Positions 8,798-15,916 of a DNA stretch of 42,884 bases are shown here, piece after piece. The DNA lies in contig NZ_JWIB01000009.1 of the NCBI RefSeq assembly GCF_000813425.1, positions 1 through 42,884 on the forward strand, read 5' to 3'. A model generated the notes under the pieces. It was not told where the DNA came from, made no database searches, and saw only the letters and a list, made by a program, of their open reading frames with translations. The position numbers were made by a program, and so were the translations under genes. This stretch comes from Sporosarcina sp. ZBG7A. GTDB lineage: Bacteria; Bacillota; Bacilli; Bacillales_A; Planococcaceae. How positions within the stretch are numbered: the stretch's first letter is position 1; the number at the start of each line of letters is the position of its first letter.

Positions 8798-9409
8798 TCA
8801 GCTAATAACTTTAAATTTCAATTGTGTATAAGAAATAATGCCGGACAATAAGAAGAAACTAATAAGCGTTCCTTCTCGAATATTGATTGGTAAATTGTAT
8901 AGTAGTGATAATGATATTGATAGAATAATGGAGAATAGATCGACACAATATCTGTATTGAGAAAAAGAGTGTTTAGTTAAGTCAGCCATTCGTAAACATA
9001 AAATTTCAATAGGGAAAGGAATGATGTTTAATGATAAAATAATGCCAGTTGCGCCACCGGCTAGTATCGTACCGAAAATAAAAAGTCCGATTCTTATTAA
9101 ATAATTTTCTACGTGGAACGTACCGAAAATAGTATAGAGGAAAAAATTAATAACCATTCCAAAGGACAAGATGGAAATGAACATCAAAGCGAATTTTCTA
9201 AGATCCTTTTTTTTACATAGGCAGATATAACCGATTAGAAAAATTAGATTTGCTATGAATGTCATTGATCCAACTTTGATGGAGGTCCATTCAGAGATTG
9301 ATAAATTCATCGCATTAAAACTACTTACTCCAACATCAGCTTTTAATGTAAGACTTATGCCAATAGCACTTATTATATAGAGTAGAATCGATTGAATTAC
9401 TTTTTTCAT
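8798..9409 (-). CDS. YczE/YyaS/YitT-type membrane protein
   Basis: Integral membrane protein of 203 residues with about five hydrophobic helices. The N-terminal segment GISLTLKADVGVSSFNAMNLSIS, with its small-residue-rich loop, matches the YczE-like family, whose function is not known. The ATG at 9409 sits 2 bases after the stop of the upstream HAD gene and its ribosome binding site (AGGA) lies within that gene, so the two are an operon and probably translationally coupled. The gene is AT-rich compared with the flanking chromosome, suggesting acquisition together with the HAD and Crp genes. Confidence 0.75.
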   Translation of the reverse strand: MKKVIQSILLYIISAIGISLTLKADVGVSSFNAMNLSISEWTSIKVGSMTFIANLIFLIGYICLCKKKDLRKFALMFISILSFGMVINFFLYTIFGTFHVENYLIRIGLFIFGTILAGGATGIILSLNIIPFPIEILCLRMADLTKHSFSQYRYCVDLFSIILSISLSLLYNLPINIREGTLISFFLLSGIISYTQLKFKVIS

Positions 9410-9411
9410 GA

Positions 9412-10107
9412 TTATTCCTGTAATAAGTCCATAATTTGCATTAAATTTGATATCGTATATGTGCTCTTAGGTGAACCTGATTTAGGCATGCTTCTCTTAG
9501 GGTTAAACCATACACAGTCAATTCCGGCATTGATTGCTCCTTTAATATCCGATGTTACTCGATCACCTATCATTAAAAATTCTTCTTTACGGCTTGAATT
9601 CAGGGCATCAAAAATATAGTGAAAGAAATCGGGATTCGGTTTTTCATAGCCAATTTCTTCGGAGATAAAAAGTTGCTCAAAATATCCTTGTAGCTTAGCA
9701 TCTTCTAATCTTTTTCTTTGGGTCGTACCTACACCGTTTGTTCCAATATATAAGTTATAATCTCGCTTACTTAAAGCATTTAATAATTCATGTGCATGGG
9801 TAACGGTCTTGTGTCCTTGGTTTAAATGCTCACGGTATATAGCTTCAACATTTGCTCCGTTCTCATCTATTCGAAATTCCTTCAAAAAAAGTAAAAAACG
9901 CGTTGTTAACACTTCTTCACGGGAAATCAAGCCGTCCTCTAATTGATGCCATAATCCATCATTTATACGCTTATAACATGCAATGGTATGTTTGTTATAG
10001 GGCAACTTGTATAGCGAAATAATTTGTTTTAAAGCCTTTTCTTCTGAGTCTTGAAAATCAAGTATCGTATCATCTAGGTCAAAAATAATATGTTTGTATT
10101 TGTTCAT
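9412..10107 (-). CDS. HAD-family hydrolase, YjjG-like nucleotidase
   Basis: Cytoplasmic haloacid-dehalogenase-fold phosphatase. Catalytic motif I is DLDDT (Asp10 nucleophile, Asp12 acid/base), motif II IGTNGV, the motif III lysine lies in YEKPNPDFF and motif IV is IGDRVTSDI. The helical cap between motifs I and II and the overall length (231 aa) match YjjG/YfnB-type pyrimidine nucleotidases that clear non-canonical nucleotides, though the substrate is inferred. The start at 10107 (MNKYKHIIF) is chosen because GAGGTGG lies 6-7 bases upstream; a longer reading would cross the divergent promoter. It is followed after 2 bases by the YczE-like gene and is divergent from a Crp/Fnr regulator. Confidence 0.82.
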   Translation of the reverse strand: MNKYKHIIFDLDDTILDFQDSEEKALKQIISLYKLPYNKHTIACYKRINDGLWHQLEDGLISREEVLTTRFLLFLKEFRIDENGANVEAIYREHLNQGHKTVTHAHELLNALSKRDYNLYIGTNGVGTTQRKRLEDAKLQGYFEQLFISEEIGYEKPNPDFFHYIFDALNSSRKEEFLMIGDRVTSDIKGAINAGIDCVWFNPKRSMPKSGSPKSTYTISNLMQIMDLLQE

Positions 10108-10122
10108 TCTTATCCACCTCTT

Positions 10123-10168
10123 GATAGTAATATATCGATAGTAAGAATATAATAATAGGAGATATCTC
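10123..10168. promoter_or_regulatory. Divergent regulatory region with repeats
   Basis: The 77 bases between the HAD and Crp/Fnr genes contain two direct copies of GATAGTAA (10123-10130 and 10137-10144) and a perfect 10-bp palindrome GAGATATCTC (10159-10168). They are plausible binding sites for the adjacent regulator, but no match to a known Crp/Fnr operator is seen. Confidence 0.4.
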
Positions 10169-10184
10169 ATATTGAGGTGATAAA

Positions 10185-10856
10185 ATGGAGAAAATTAATT
10201 TGAAGGATTACGCCGAAAACTTCGAAGATACATATAATGATATTCAAGAAACTTTTCCGAAAGAAGTTTTACCTCAAGCTATTATTTGTAAGTTTTCATC
10301 TAATGAATATATAGTGCGCTTTGATGAAGATATTCAGTACTTATTTTTTTTATTGGATGGGCGAGCAAAGATATATATAGTACACGAAAATGGAAAACGT
10401 GCACTGATTCAGTTTCTTAAGAAAAATGATTTTATTGGTGACTTATCCTTGATTGAGGTGGAAAAAAACTTAAAAGATGTTGTTGCTATAAATGAGTGCA
10501 CTTGCTTAGCTATTCCATTGGCTTCATCGAGAGAGCACCTGTTAAATGACAAACTTTTTCTATATAATTTATCAAGATATTTAGGTGACAAATTACTAAA
10601 GAGAACGGATCATTACACAGCTATGCAGGATTATGAATTCAAAAATCGATTGGCGAGATATATTCTTCAAATAGAAAACGATGGATTCTTTCAAGAGAAG
10701 CATACTGAAACAGCAGAATACGTAGGGGTAAGCTACCGACATTTATTATATACACTTAACCAATTCCATGAAGAAGGTCTATTGGAAAAAAGGGGAAGAA
10801 AATATTTTATCATTAATAAAGAAAAGTTAGAGAGATTGAGTTCGAAAAGGGATTAA
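10185..10856 (+). CDS. Crp/Fnr-family transcriptional regulator (YeiL-like)
   Basis: Regulator of 223 residues with an N-terminal cyclic-nucleotide-binding-like beta barrel (about 25-130, including FFLLDGRAKIYIVHENGKRA and GDLSLIE) and a C-terminal winged helix (about 160-215, TAEYVGVSYRHLLYTLNQFHEEGLL). No cysteine cluster typical of FNR iron-sulfur sensors is present, so the ligand is unknown. The ATG at 10185 has TGAGGTGA about 5 bases upstream. It is divergent from the HAD-YczE operon across 77 bases with repeats, which makes local regulation likely. Base composition is AT-rich like that operon. Confidence 0.82.
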   Translation: MEKINLKDYAENFEDTYNDIQETFPKEVLPQAIICKFSSNEYIVRFDEDIQYLFFLLDGRAKIYIVHENGKRALIQFLKKNDFIGDLSLIEVEKNLKDVVAINECTCLAIPLASSREHLLNDKLFLYNLSRYLGDKLLKRTDHYTAMQDYEFKNRLARYILQIENDGFFQEKHTETAEYVGVSYRHLLYTLNQFHEEGLLEKRGRKYFIINKEKLERLSSKRD

Positions 10857-11109
10857 TATCCCATGAAGTTTGCCAATAAAGGGGCAATCCGTGGTGCTCT
10901 GTTTTCGTCGGAGCTAGACTAATCGATGGGCTCAGAGGTACTTAGGTGGAACAATTTTCTTCGCTAGCCTGAAATTATATCGACATAGAGACCGATTTTC
11001 ATTCTCTGTGGAGAACCTCTGATTTTTGTGCTTCATGGATGACTAATGGGTGTTTTACAATAAAAGCGGTATTCCAAAAAGTGGAACTTGTGGAGTAAGC
11101 ACATTTTGA

Positions 11110-11268
11110 GGATCGTGTCTATCCAAAACCTTGCTTTCTAAAAGCTATTTTAGTTATGGGACTAAGAAAGATATTCCAGAATCTGTAACTTTTTCAGGGA
11201 GCTATATTTCCTGGATTATCGAGTTGAATCGGGGTATTTATACAATCACAAAGTTCGAGGGAATATGA
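11110..11268 (+). pseudogene. Remnant: C-terminal end of an unknown protein gene
   Basis: A 52-codon open stretch follows an in-frame TGA and has no start. It contains SYGTKKDIPESVTFSGSYI and ends ITKFEGI, 2 bases before a strong terminator hairpin. A real terminator right after the stop argues that this was once the end of an expressed gene. Family not recognised. Confidence 0.4.
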
Positions 11269-11270
11269 AA

Positions 11271-11304
11271 AACAGTTCCAAGAAACTGGAACTGTCTTTT
11301 TTTG
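11271..11304 (+). terminator. Intrinsic terminator
   Basis: ACAGTTCCA / TGGAACTGT perfect 9-bp stem, 6-base loop, followed by C and seven Ts. Confidence 0.85.
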
Positions 11305-11345
11305 TTTGGATATCATTATTAATACCGATGTTTCAAATTCTATAG

Positions 11346-11492
11346 TTATGAACAAATTCCCTGCACTCTGTTCAATAAGATATCCAGTTCATGACTGCAT
11401 TCGACAACGCTTGGATGTGTGAATCCTAAGTGTTCTGCTTTTTTATACATTACTTTTCTTTTTACTTTAATTCTCAACAACAGTAAGTTCAT
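11346..11492 (-). CDS. Spo0E-like aspartyl-phosphate phosphatase
   Basis: Small protein of 48 residues resembling Spo0E/YisI/YnzD-type phosphatases, which dephosphorylate Spo0A~P and so delay sporulation. The C-terminal half carries the family pattern: GFTHPSVVECSHELDILLN, matching the conserved S-x-E-L-D-x-L-L/I motif on the second helix of the two-helix hairpin. The start at 11492 has AAGGCGG 5 bases upstream, one mismatch from a perfect site; in-frame starts further upstream (11510, 11555) exist but lack better sites. It stands alone in an otherwise decayed region. The motif is strong for so short a protein; the partner response regulator is inferred. Confidence 0.75.
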   Translation of the reverse strand: MNLLLLRIKVKRKVMYKKAEHLGFTHPSVVECSHELDILLNRVQGICS

Positions 11493-11812
11493 TTTGCCCG
11501 CCTTAAACATTTCTACGCCCCCGTAATATAGATTACGCTTCAAATCAAGTAGCAATATTCTTGTAAGTATAGAAGCAACTTGTTCATCATATATAACGCA
11601 GAATGAAAAGTATGTCGTATTGTGGGTGGATTCTAAAATGCTTCTAAAATGTGACGGTATTGTGTACGGTGTTTAAATATTCGGTCAACTAAAATACTAC
11701 TAACTGACATTTATTTCACTCCATCGCTATTTCACGCTTGCATCTTCATGAAATATCGAAGTTCAATAATGTAAACTCGTCTTTATAAGAGTATTAAAAA
11801 CACAAAATTATC

Positions 11813-11978
11813 ATGACCATTGAAAACAATGGAATCATAATTGAAAAGAAAACCGGTGACAGCTGGAAAATATTCGTTAACTCTAGCGAGGGATCAATAG
11901 GTCGGTGAAAACAGAAGTCTCAAACAAATGAAAAGAAATAATGGAGTTATTAATTTATCAGAAATCGGAGATGTATAG
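11813..11978 (+). pseudogene. Frameshifted remnant of a small unknown gene
   Basis: An ATG at 11813 opens a frame reading MTIENNGIIIEKKTGDSW then IFVNSSEGSIG, which stops just after 11900. A shift by one base at that point continues sensibly as GENRSLKQMKRNNGVINLSE to a TAG at 11976-11978. Two protein-like halves joined by one frameshift suggest a dead small gene. No ribosome binding site is evident and the family is unknown. Confidence 0.35.
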
Positions 11979-12108
11979 ACAGTCTAAAGGTTTATCCTAT
12001 CCTGTTTTTCGCATATGACCTCTGCTGCGTTCAAAGATTTGTGAGAATGAGTACTTAAACAGATGGGAGCGGTTGTAGATGCTGAGATTTTTGATAGAAC
12101 ATAATAAA

Positions 12109-12154
12109 CCAAAGAAGGACACCGATGCTTTGTTGTAGAGGTGTCCTTCTTTGG
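12109..12154. repeat. Perfect 15-bp inverted repeat (hairpin)
   Basis: CCAAAGAAGGACACC and its exact complement enclose a 16-base loop. There is no T-run on the plus side and only TTTATT on the minus side, so it is at best a weak minus-strand terminator; it could also be an mRNA hairpin or a mobile-element scar. Confidence 0.6.
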
Positions 12155-12252
12155 GCGGTAGAAATTAAAATATAAGATTCTTTTCTGTTGCCGCATTGTA
12201 TAATGAAATCAAAACTATTCAAATCTACAATACGATAATTAAAGGGGTTATT

Positions 12253-13722
12253 ATGCAAATCATGACGGAACTACTTAAAAAACCATGGTTTCTGGGGAGT
12301 CTAGTTGTTATTTTTGTGGCTGTCGTTTTATGGAACATCCCGATAGAGAAAAGGAAATATGGACTCTCTCAAGGTAGTTTAGTAACAGATTATACTGGGC
12401 TTCTTCCTCAACACGTTGAACGAGTCGTTAAGGCTGAAAACCGTGATGATATGCAAAGGATTGTCAAAGAAGCAAACCGGAATGGACAGAAGATCTCGGT
12501 TGCCGGATTACAGCATTCGCAAGGTGGCCATACCTATTACAAAGATGGTGTCGTTCTGGATATGCGCACTTTTAACAAGGTATTAGAAATTGATGAACGG
12601 AAAAAGACCATTCGTGTAGAAGCAGGAGCCTCGTGGGAAGATGTCCAAGAGGCCATACAGCCTCATGGGTTAGCCTTGAAAGTAACTCAATCCCAATCTA
12701 TTTTTACAATAGGCGGTTCCCTTTCAGTTAATGCGCACGGGCGGGATATCCGTTTTGGTTCGATGGCGGAAACCGTAAAAGAAATGACGTTATTAACCCC
12801 TTCAGGAGAGATCAAGAACATAACTCGGGATGACCCAGATGAATGGATGAAGTACGTATTTGGCGGGTATGGATTGTTCGGTGTGATTTTAGACGTGACA
12901 TTGGAATTAACGGAAAATGACGTATACACCATTCATACAGGAAATCTTAAAACAGATCAGTATGAGTCCTATATTAACGAGTTATTGAACCATCGAAATA
13001 CAGCGATGCACTATGCCAGAGTAAGTGTAGCGCCTAGTACCTTCTTAGACGATATGGTTGTCGTCAATTACGATTACACAGAAAAACAGGATCATAAAAC
13101 GGTGCTCAAAAAAGAACAAGGTGTTCAACTAAGTAAGCTAGCACTTGATGTAGGGCGCCAAGGCGGGGATTTGGAAGATTTGTTTTGGGGAACACAAAAG
13201 CGATATATTGGTTCTCTCGATGGAAAAGAAATTACCCGGAACAATGTAATGCGCTCGGAATCCACATTTATGGAATATACGAAGCCAGGGCGGATAGAAG
13301 TGTTGCAAGAGTTTTTTGTTCCAGTTCATGCCTATAAGGACTACATAAATGATTTAAAGCAGGTGATCCCAGCAAACGACAGAAATGATGATTTTAAAGT
13401 CCATAATATTACAGTTCGCTATGCGGCTAAAGAAGACTTCACGACATTGAATTATGCCAAAGAGGATATGTTAGGTTTGGTTGTATTGATTCAGCATGGA
13501 CTAAAGGAAGAGGAGATTGCCAACGCTACATCACTCATCCAGAGTTGGACCAACTTAACCCTCGAACACGGAGGAACCTATTACCTGCCTTACTATCGCT
13601 ATCAAACGAAGGAACAATTTAGGAGTTCTTACCCTGGATGGGAAGAATTCGAGGAGGAAAAATTACGAAAAGATCCAAATAACGTTTTCCAAAATATGTT
13701 TTATGAGTATTACGTGAAGTGA
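12253..13722 (+). CDS. Membrane-anchored FAD-linked oxidase (VAO fold)
   Basis: Flavoprotein oxidase/dehydrogenase of the VAO/PCMH superfamily, 489 residues. An N-terminal hydrophobic anchor (about residues 12-28) is followed by the FAD_binding_4 domain: GLQHSQGGHTYY, then FNKVLEIDERKKTIRVEAG, and the FAD-loop TIGGSLSVNAHGRDIRFG. The C-terminal half resembles the substrate domain of sugar-lactone or DprE1-like oxidases, with a YLPYYRYQT segment near the end. The ATG at 12253 has AAAGGGG 5 bases upstream. The next gene follows after 11 bases and encodes a multi-spanning membrane protein, so the pair probably works at the membrane. Substrate is unknown; an aldonolactone or alcohol oxidase are the nearest possibilities. 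Confidence 0.8.
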   Translation: MQIMTELLKKPWFLGSLVVIFVAVVLWNIPIEKRKYGLSQGSLVTDYTGLLPQHVERVVKAENRDDMQRIVKEANRNGQKISVAGLQHSQGGHTYYKDGVVLDMRTFNKVLEIDERKKTIRVEAGASWEDVQEAIQPHGLALKVTQSQSIFTIGGSLSVNAHGRDIRFGSMAETVKEMTLLTPSGEIKNITRDDPDEWMKYVFGGYGLFGVILDVTLELTENDVYTIHTGNLKTDQYESYINELLNHRNTAMHYARVSVAPSTFLDDMVVVNYDYTEKQDHKTVLKKEQGVQLSKLALDVGRQGGDLEDLFWGTQKRYIGSLDGKEITRNNVMRSESTFMEYTKPGRIEVLQEFFVPVHAYKDYINDLKQVIPANDRNDDFKVHNITVRYAAKEDFTTLNYAKEDMLGLVVLIQHGLKEEEIANATSLIQSWTNLTLEHGGTYYLPYYRYQTKEQFRSSYPGWEEFEEEKLRKDPNNVFQNMFYEYYVK

Positions 13723-13733
13723 AGGAGCACAGC

Positions 13734-14264
13734 ATGAGTCATAAAAGTGCACGGTATCTACCGCTTGTTGTTACGGTGGGGCAGGTAGTTATTTTCCCAT
13801 ATTATATAATTTGGCTGAAGCAAGTATCGTTGACGTTTACATTATTTGCATGGTTTTTTGCGTCGTTTTCTTTTGCAGCCGCATGGGGTTACCGCATCTA
13901 TCAGACAAAAAAGAATAAGGATCACTCTTATCTATTTATTATTTATGCTGGCATGGGAAGTGTGTACATACTTATTGGCTGTATCAAGAATTCGTATGAA
14001 TTCCTTCCCTATGTTGTGCTTCCATTGCAAGTCGTCCTTGGCGTGTTGCAAGGGTACTTCCGTGCTTGGCATTCTGATCAGGACACATACCATTTACACG
14101 CGGTTCATCACTATTTGATTGTCGGCTTCATGATGATCGGGTTTAGCTTTCTTAAAATAATTTCCCCAGTTGTCTTTATTACTATTTTTGGTCTCTTGTT
14201 GTTGATTTGTGGCTTTTGGGAATTTATTAGAAGAGGAAAGTTGAACGTCCCTAAAAAAGTCTAG
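13734..14264 (+). CDS. Six-helix membrane protein, unknown
   Basis: A 176-residue hydrophobic protein with about six TM segments and a histidine-rich loop (HSDQDTYHLHAVHHY, about residues 108-122). I do not recognise a family. The ATG at 13734 has AAGGAG 6 bases upstream; an in-frame GTG at 13719 overlaps the previous stop and is less likely. It is in one operon with the FAD oxidase. The His cluster could bind metal or heme, or simply line a loop; this is speculative. Confidence 0.7.
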   Translation: MSHKSARYLPLVVTVGQVVIFPYYIIWLKQVSLTFTLFAWFFASFSFAAAWGYRIYQTKKNKDHSYLFIIYAGMGSVYILIGCIKNSYEFLPYVVLPLQVVLGVLQGYFRAWHSDQDTYHLHAVHHYLIVGFMMIGFSFLKIISPVVFITIFGLLLLICGFWEFIRRGKLNVPKKV

Positions 14265-14314
14265 AAGCATGTTGCTCCTCCTGACACAAACAGTAATCAC
14301 TCATAAATACACGG

Positions 14315-14351
14315 AAAAGACCGCTAATGAGTTGCTGATTAGCGGTCTTTT
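14315..14351. terminator. Bidirectional terminator
   Basis: Perfect stem AAAAGACCGCTAAT / ATTAGCGGTCTTTT with a 9-base loop, between convergent genes. Confidence 0.9.
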
Positions 14352-14378
14352 GATATGGAAAGATTGCACATGGATTTT

Positions 14379-15734
14379 CTAATTTGTCTCTTTTACCTGG
14401 TCGGTTTGCGTTTGTTTTTGTCCTAAGTTTTTATCCACAGGAATAACTAAGTTCAGAATCACTGTCGCAAGTGCACCTACTGAAATCCCTGAAGAGAGAA
14501 GGTAATTTGCCCAGTTTGGAACGGTCGCTAGCACTTCTTTAGGAAGCACTGTAACTGCAATCGTTAGTAAAATCGGAACACCGATGACAATCATATTGCG
14601 GTCGTCGATAATAATCGGTTGAATGATTTTCATACCATTCGTGACAATCGCCACACACACAATACCGAAAATCCCGTTAATGACGGATTCCGGGATGCAA
14701 ATAATGATTGCAGACAATTTGGGGATGAACCCAAGTAAAACAAGGATGAAACCGCTCGCCATGATGACCATACGGCTTCCAACTCCCGTAATGGCAAGGA
14801 GTCCTGCGTTTGATGAATACCCAGTGAGTGGTGTACTTCCGAAAAGAGAACCGACGAAACAGCCTAGTCCTTCACCGAACGATGCACGGTTCAAACGCTT
14901 TTCATCCAGCTCTTCCTCAGTAATGGTCGATACAACAAACCACGTTCCAGTCGTTTCAAGTAGGATGATCAAGTACACAAGCATCATCGTGAGGATGGCT
15001 CCCATATCGAATACAGGCTTTCCGAATGGCAGTAATGTCGGAAGAGAGAACCAAGCAGCGTCTTTTACAGGTGAGAAGTCAATTGGATAAAAGAAACTTG
15101 CAGCGATCGAACCCGCAACAATTGCGAGGATGACTGAGACGAGTCGGAAGAATGATCCGAATCGTGGCAATCTTTTACCGAGAACCATACATGTTACAAG
15201 GACACCAGCTGAAATCGAAGCGATTGCTACGTTTTGACCGATGGTACCTTCTGCAAAGTAAATATTGTTCAAACCAACAGGCATTAACGCGATACCGACG
15301 ATGATGATGACTGTTCCTCCAACGATTGGTGGGACAATTTTACGGACGGTTTTTGCGAAAACTTTCAAAGGATAGCCAAGGAGTGCAATCATGATGGCTC
15401 CAGGAATGAGACTTCCTGCAATTGCACCAAGTCCGAGCTTACCGCCAATTGCGGCAATTGCACCAATTGGTACATAGGAAGGCCCTTGAACAACTGGAAG
15501 TTTTAATCCAAATCCAGTTTGAATGAGTGTAGCAAGTCCAGTTGCAAGGAAACACATTTGAACGAAGAACGAAGTATTTTCAGTACTTAACGATAGTAAG
15601 CCCGCTACGATGATGGGCGCTATGTACAAATCCATTGCGAGTACGTGCTGTAATCCGAGTGCAATTGCTTTCGGATAACTAACTTTCTCATCAACACCGA
15701 TGAGTAGACCGTCTGGGCGTTTCTTGGACAACAT
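14379..15734 (-). CDS. NCS2-family purine (xanthine/urate) permease
   Basis: Nucleobase:cation symporter-2 of 451 residues with 12-14 hydrophobic segments. Family marks are the QH pair in TM1 (LGLQHVLAMDLYIAP), the QGPSYVPIGAI segment in TM3 and the signature NAGLLAITGVGSR, which in this family accompanies xanthine or uric acid carriers. The ATG at 15734 has AAGGAG 5 bases upstream; the GTG at 15740 overlaps that site. The divergent intergenic region holds a pair of inverted PurBox-like sequences, so expression is probably purine-controlled by PurR. The divergent neighbour is a Rieske oxygenase. Xanthine versus urate specificity is not decided by the visible motifs. Confidence 0.87.
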   Translation of the reverse strand: MLSKKRPDGLLIGVDEKVSYPKAIALGLQHVLAMDLYIAPIIVAGLLSLSTENTSFFVQMCFLATGLATLIQTGFGLKLPVVQGPSYVPIGAIAAIGGKLGLGAIAGSLIPGAIMIALLGYPLKVFAKTVRKIVPPIVGGTVIIIVGIALMPVGLNNIYFAEGTIGQNVAIASISAGVLVTCMVLGKRLPRFGSFFRLVSVILAIVAGSIAASFFYPIDFSPVKDAAWFSLPTLLPFGKPVFDMGAILTMMLVYLIILLETTGTWFVVSTITEEELDEKRLNRASFGEGLGCFVGSLFGSTPLTGYSSNAGLLAITGVGSRMVIMASGFILVLLGFIPKLSAIIICIPESVINGIFGIVCVAIVTNGMKIIQPIIIDDRNMIVIGVPILLTIAVTVLPKEVLATVPNWANYLLSSGISVGALATVILNLVIPVDKNLGQKQTQTDQVKETN

Positions 15735-15805
15735 GAACACTCCTTAGTTCGTTTTGTTGAGGTATAGATTGGAGTATAAAGAATGAAATTCGATTTGTAC
15801 AGTCA

Positions 15806-15849
15806 AAATACGAACATTTTTATATTTTTTTACCTGTTGGTTCGCATTT
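15806..15849. promoter_or_regulatory. Inverted PurBox pair (PurR operator)
   Basis: Box 1 AAATACGAACATT (15806-15818) matches the Bacillus PurBox consensus AWWWCCGAACWWT at 12 of 13 positions. Box 2, TTGGTTCGCATTT (15837-15849), matches the reverse complement at 10 of 13. They face each other across 18 bases, close to the 16-17 bases known for PurR operators. The pair sits between the permease and the Rieske oxygenase, adjoining the promoter of the latter. This is a consensus match by eye, not a scored search. Confidence 0.7.
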
Positions 15850-15853
15850 TAGG

Positions 15854-15882
15854 TTGACCAAACTGAATTCCTTTCGTACACT
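15854..15882 (+). promoter_or_regulatory. Sigma-A promoter of the Rieske oxygenase gene
   Basis: TTGACC (15854-15859), 17-base spacer, TACACT (15877-15882). Start of transcription is expected near 15889, so the gene's true start must be downstream of this. Confidence 0.75.
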
Positions 15883-15916
15883 TGGGGTAACCAAGAGAAT
15901 GGAAGGGGATCTATCC

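Larger units (their letters stand above)
10857..11345. other. Gene-poor decayed sequence
   Basis: No intact gene is visible. Short open stretches are broken by stops in all frames. The only protein-like piece is the remnant at 11110-11268, followed by a terminator. Confidence 0.5.
11493..12252. other. Gene-poor AT-rich sequence
   Basis: It contains a tandem pair of TTCTAAAATG (11631-11640, 11642-11651), the frameshifted remnant at 11813-11978 and the perfect hairpin at 12109-12154. No other gene is supported. Confidence 0.5.

Noticed and set aside
11631..11651. Tandem TTCTAAAATG pair as start of a CRISPR or minisatellite
   Set aside because: Only two short adjacent copies, no spacers and no further repeats.
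15745..15758. A third PurBox-like GTTCG sequence near the permease ribosome binding site
   Set aside because: It matches only about 10 of 13 positions, overlaps the ribosome binding site region and is not in the expected spacing to the other boxes.
15854..15916. Longer Rieske oxygenase starting at TTG 15854
   Set aside because: That codon is the -35 box of the gene's own promoter; transcription starts after it.
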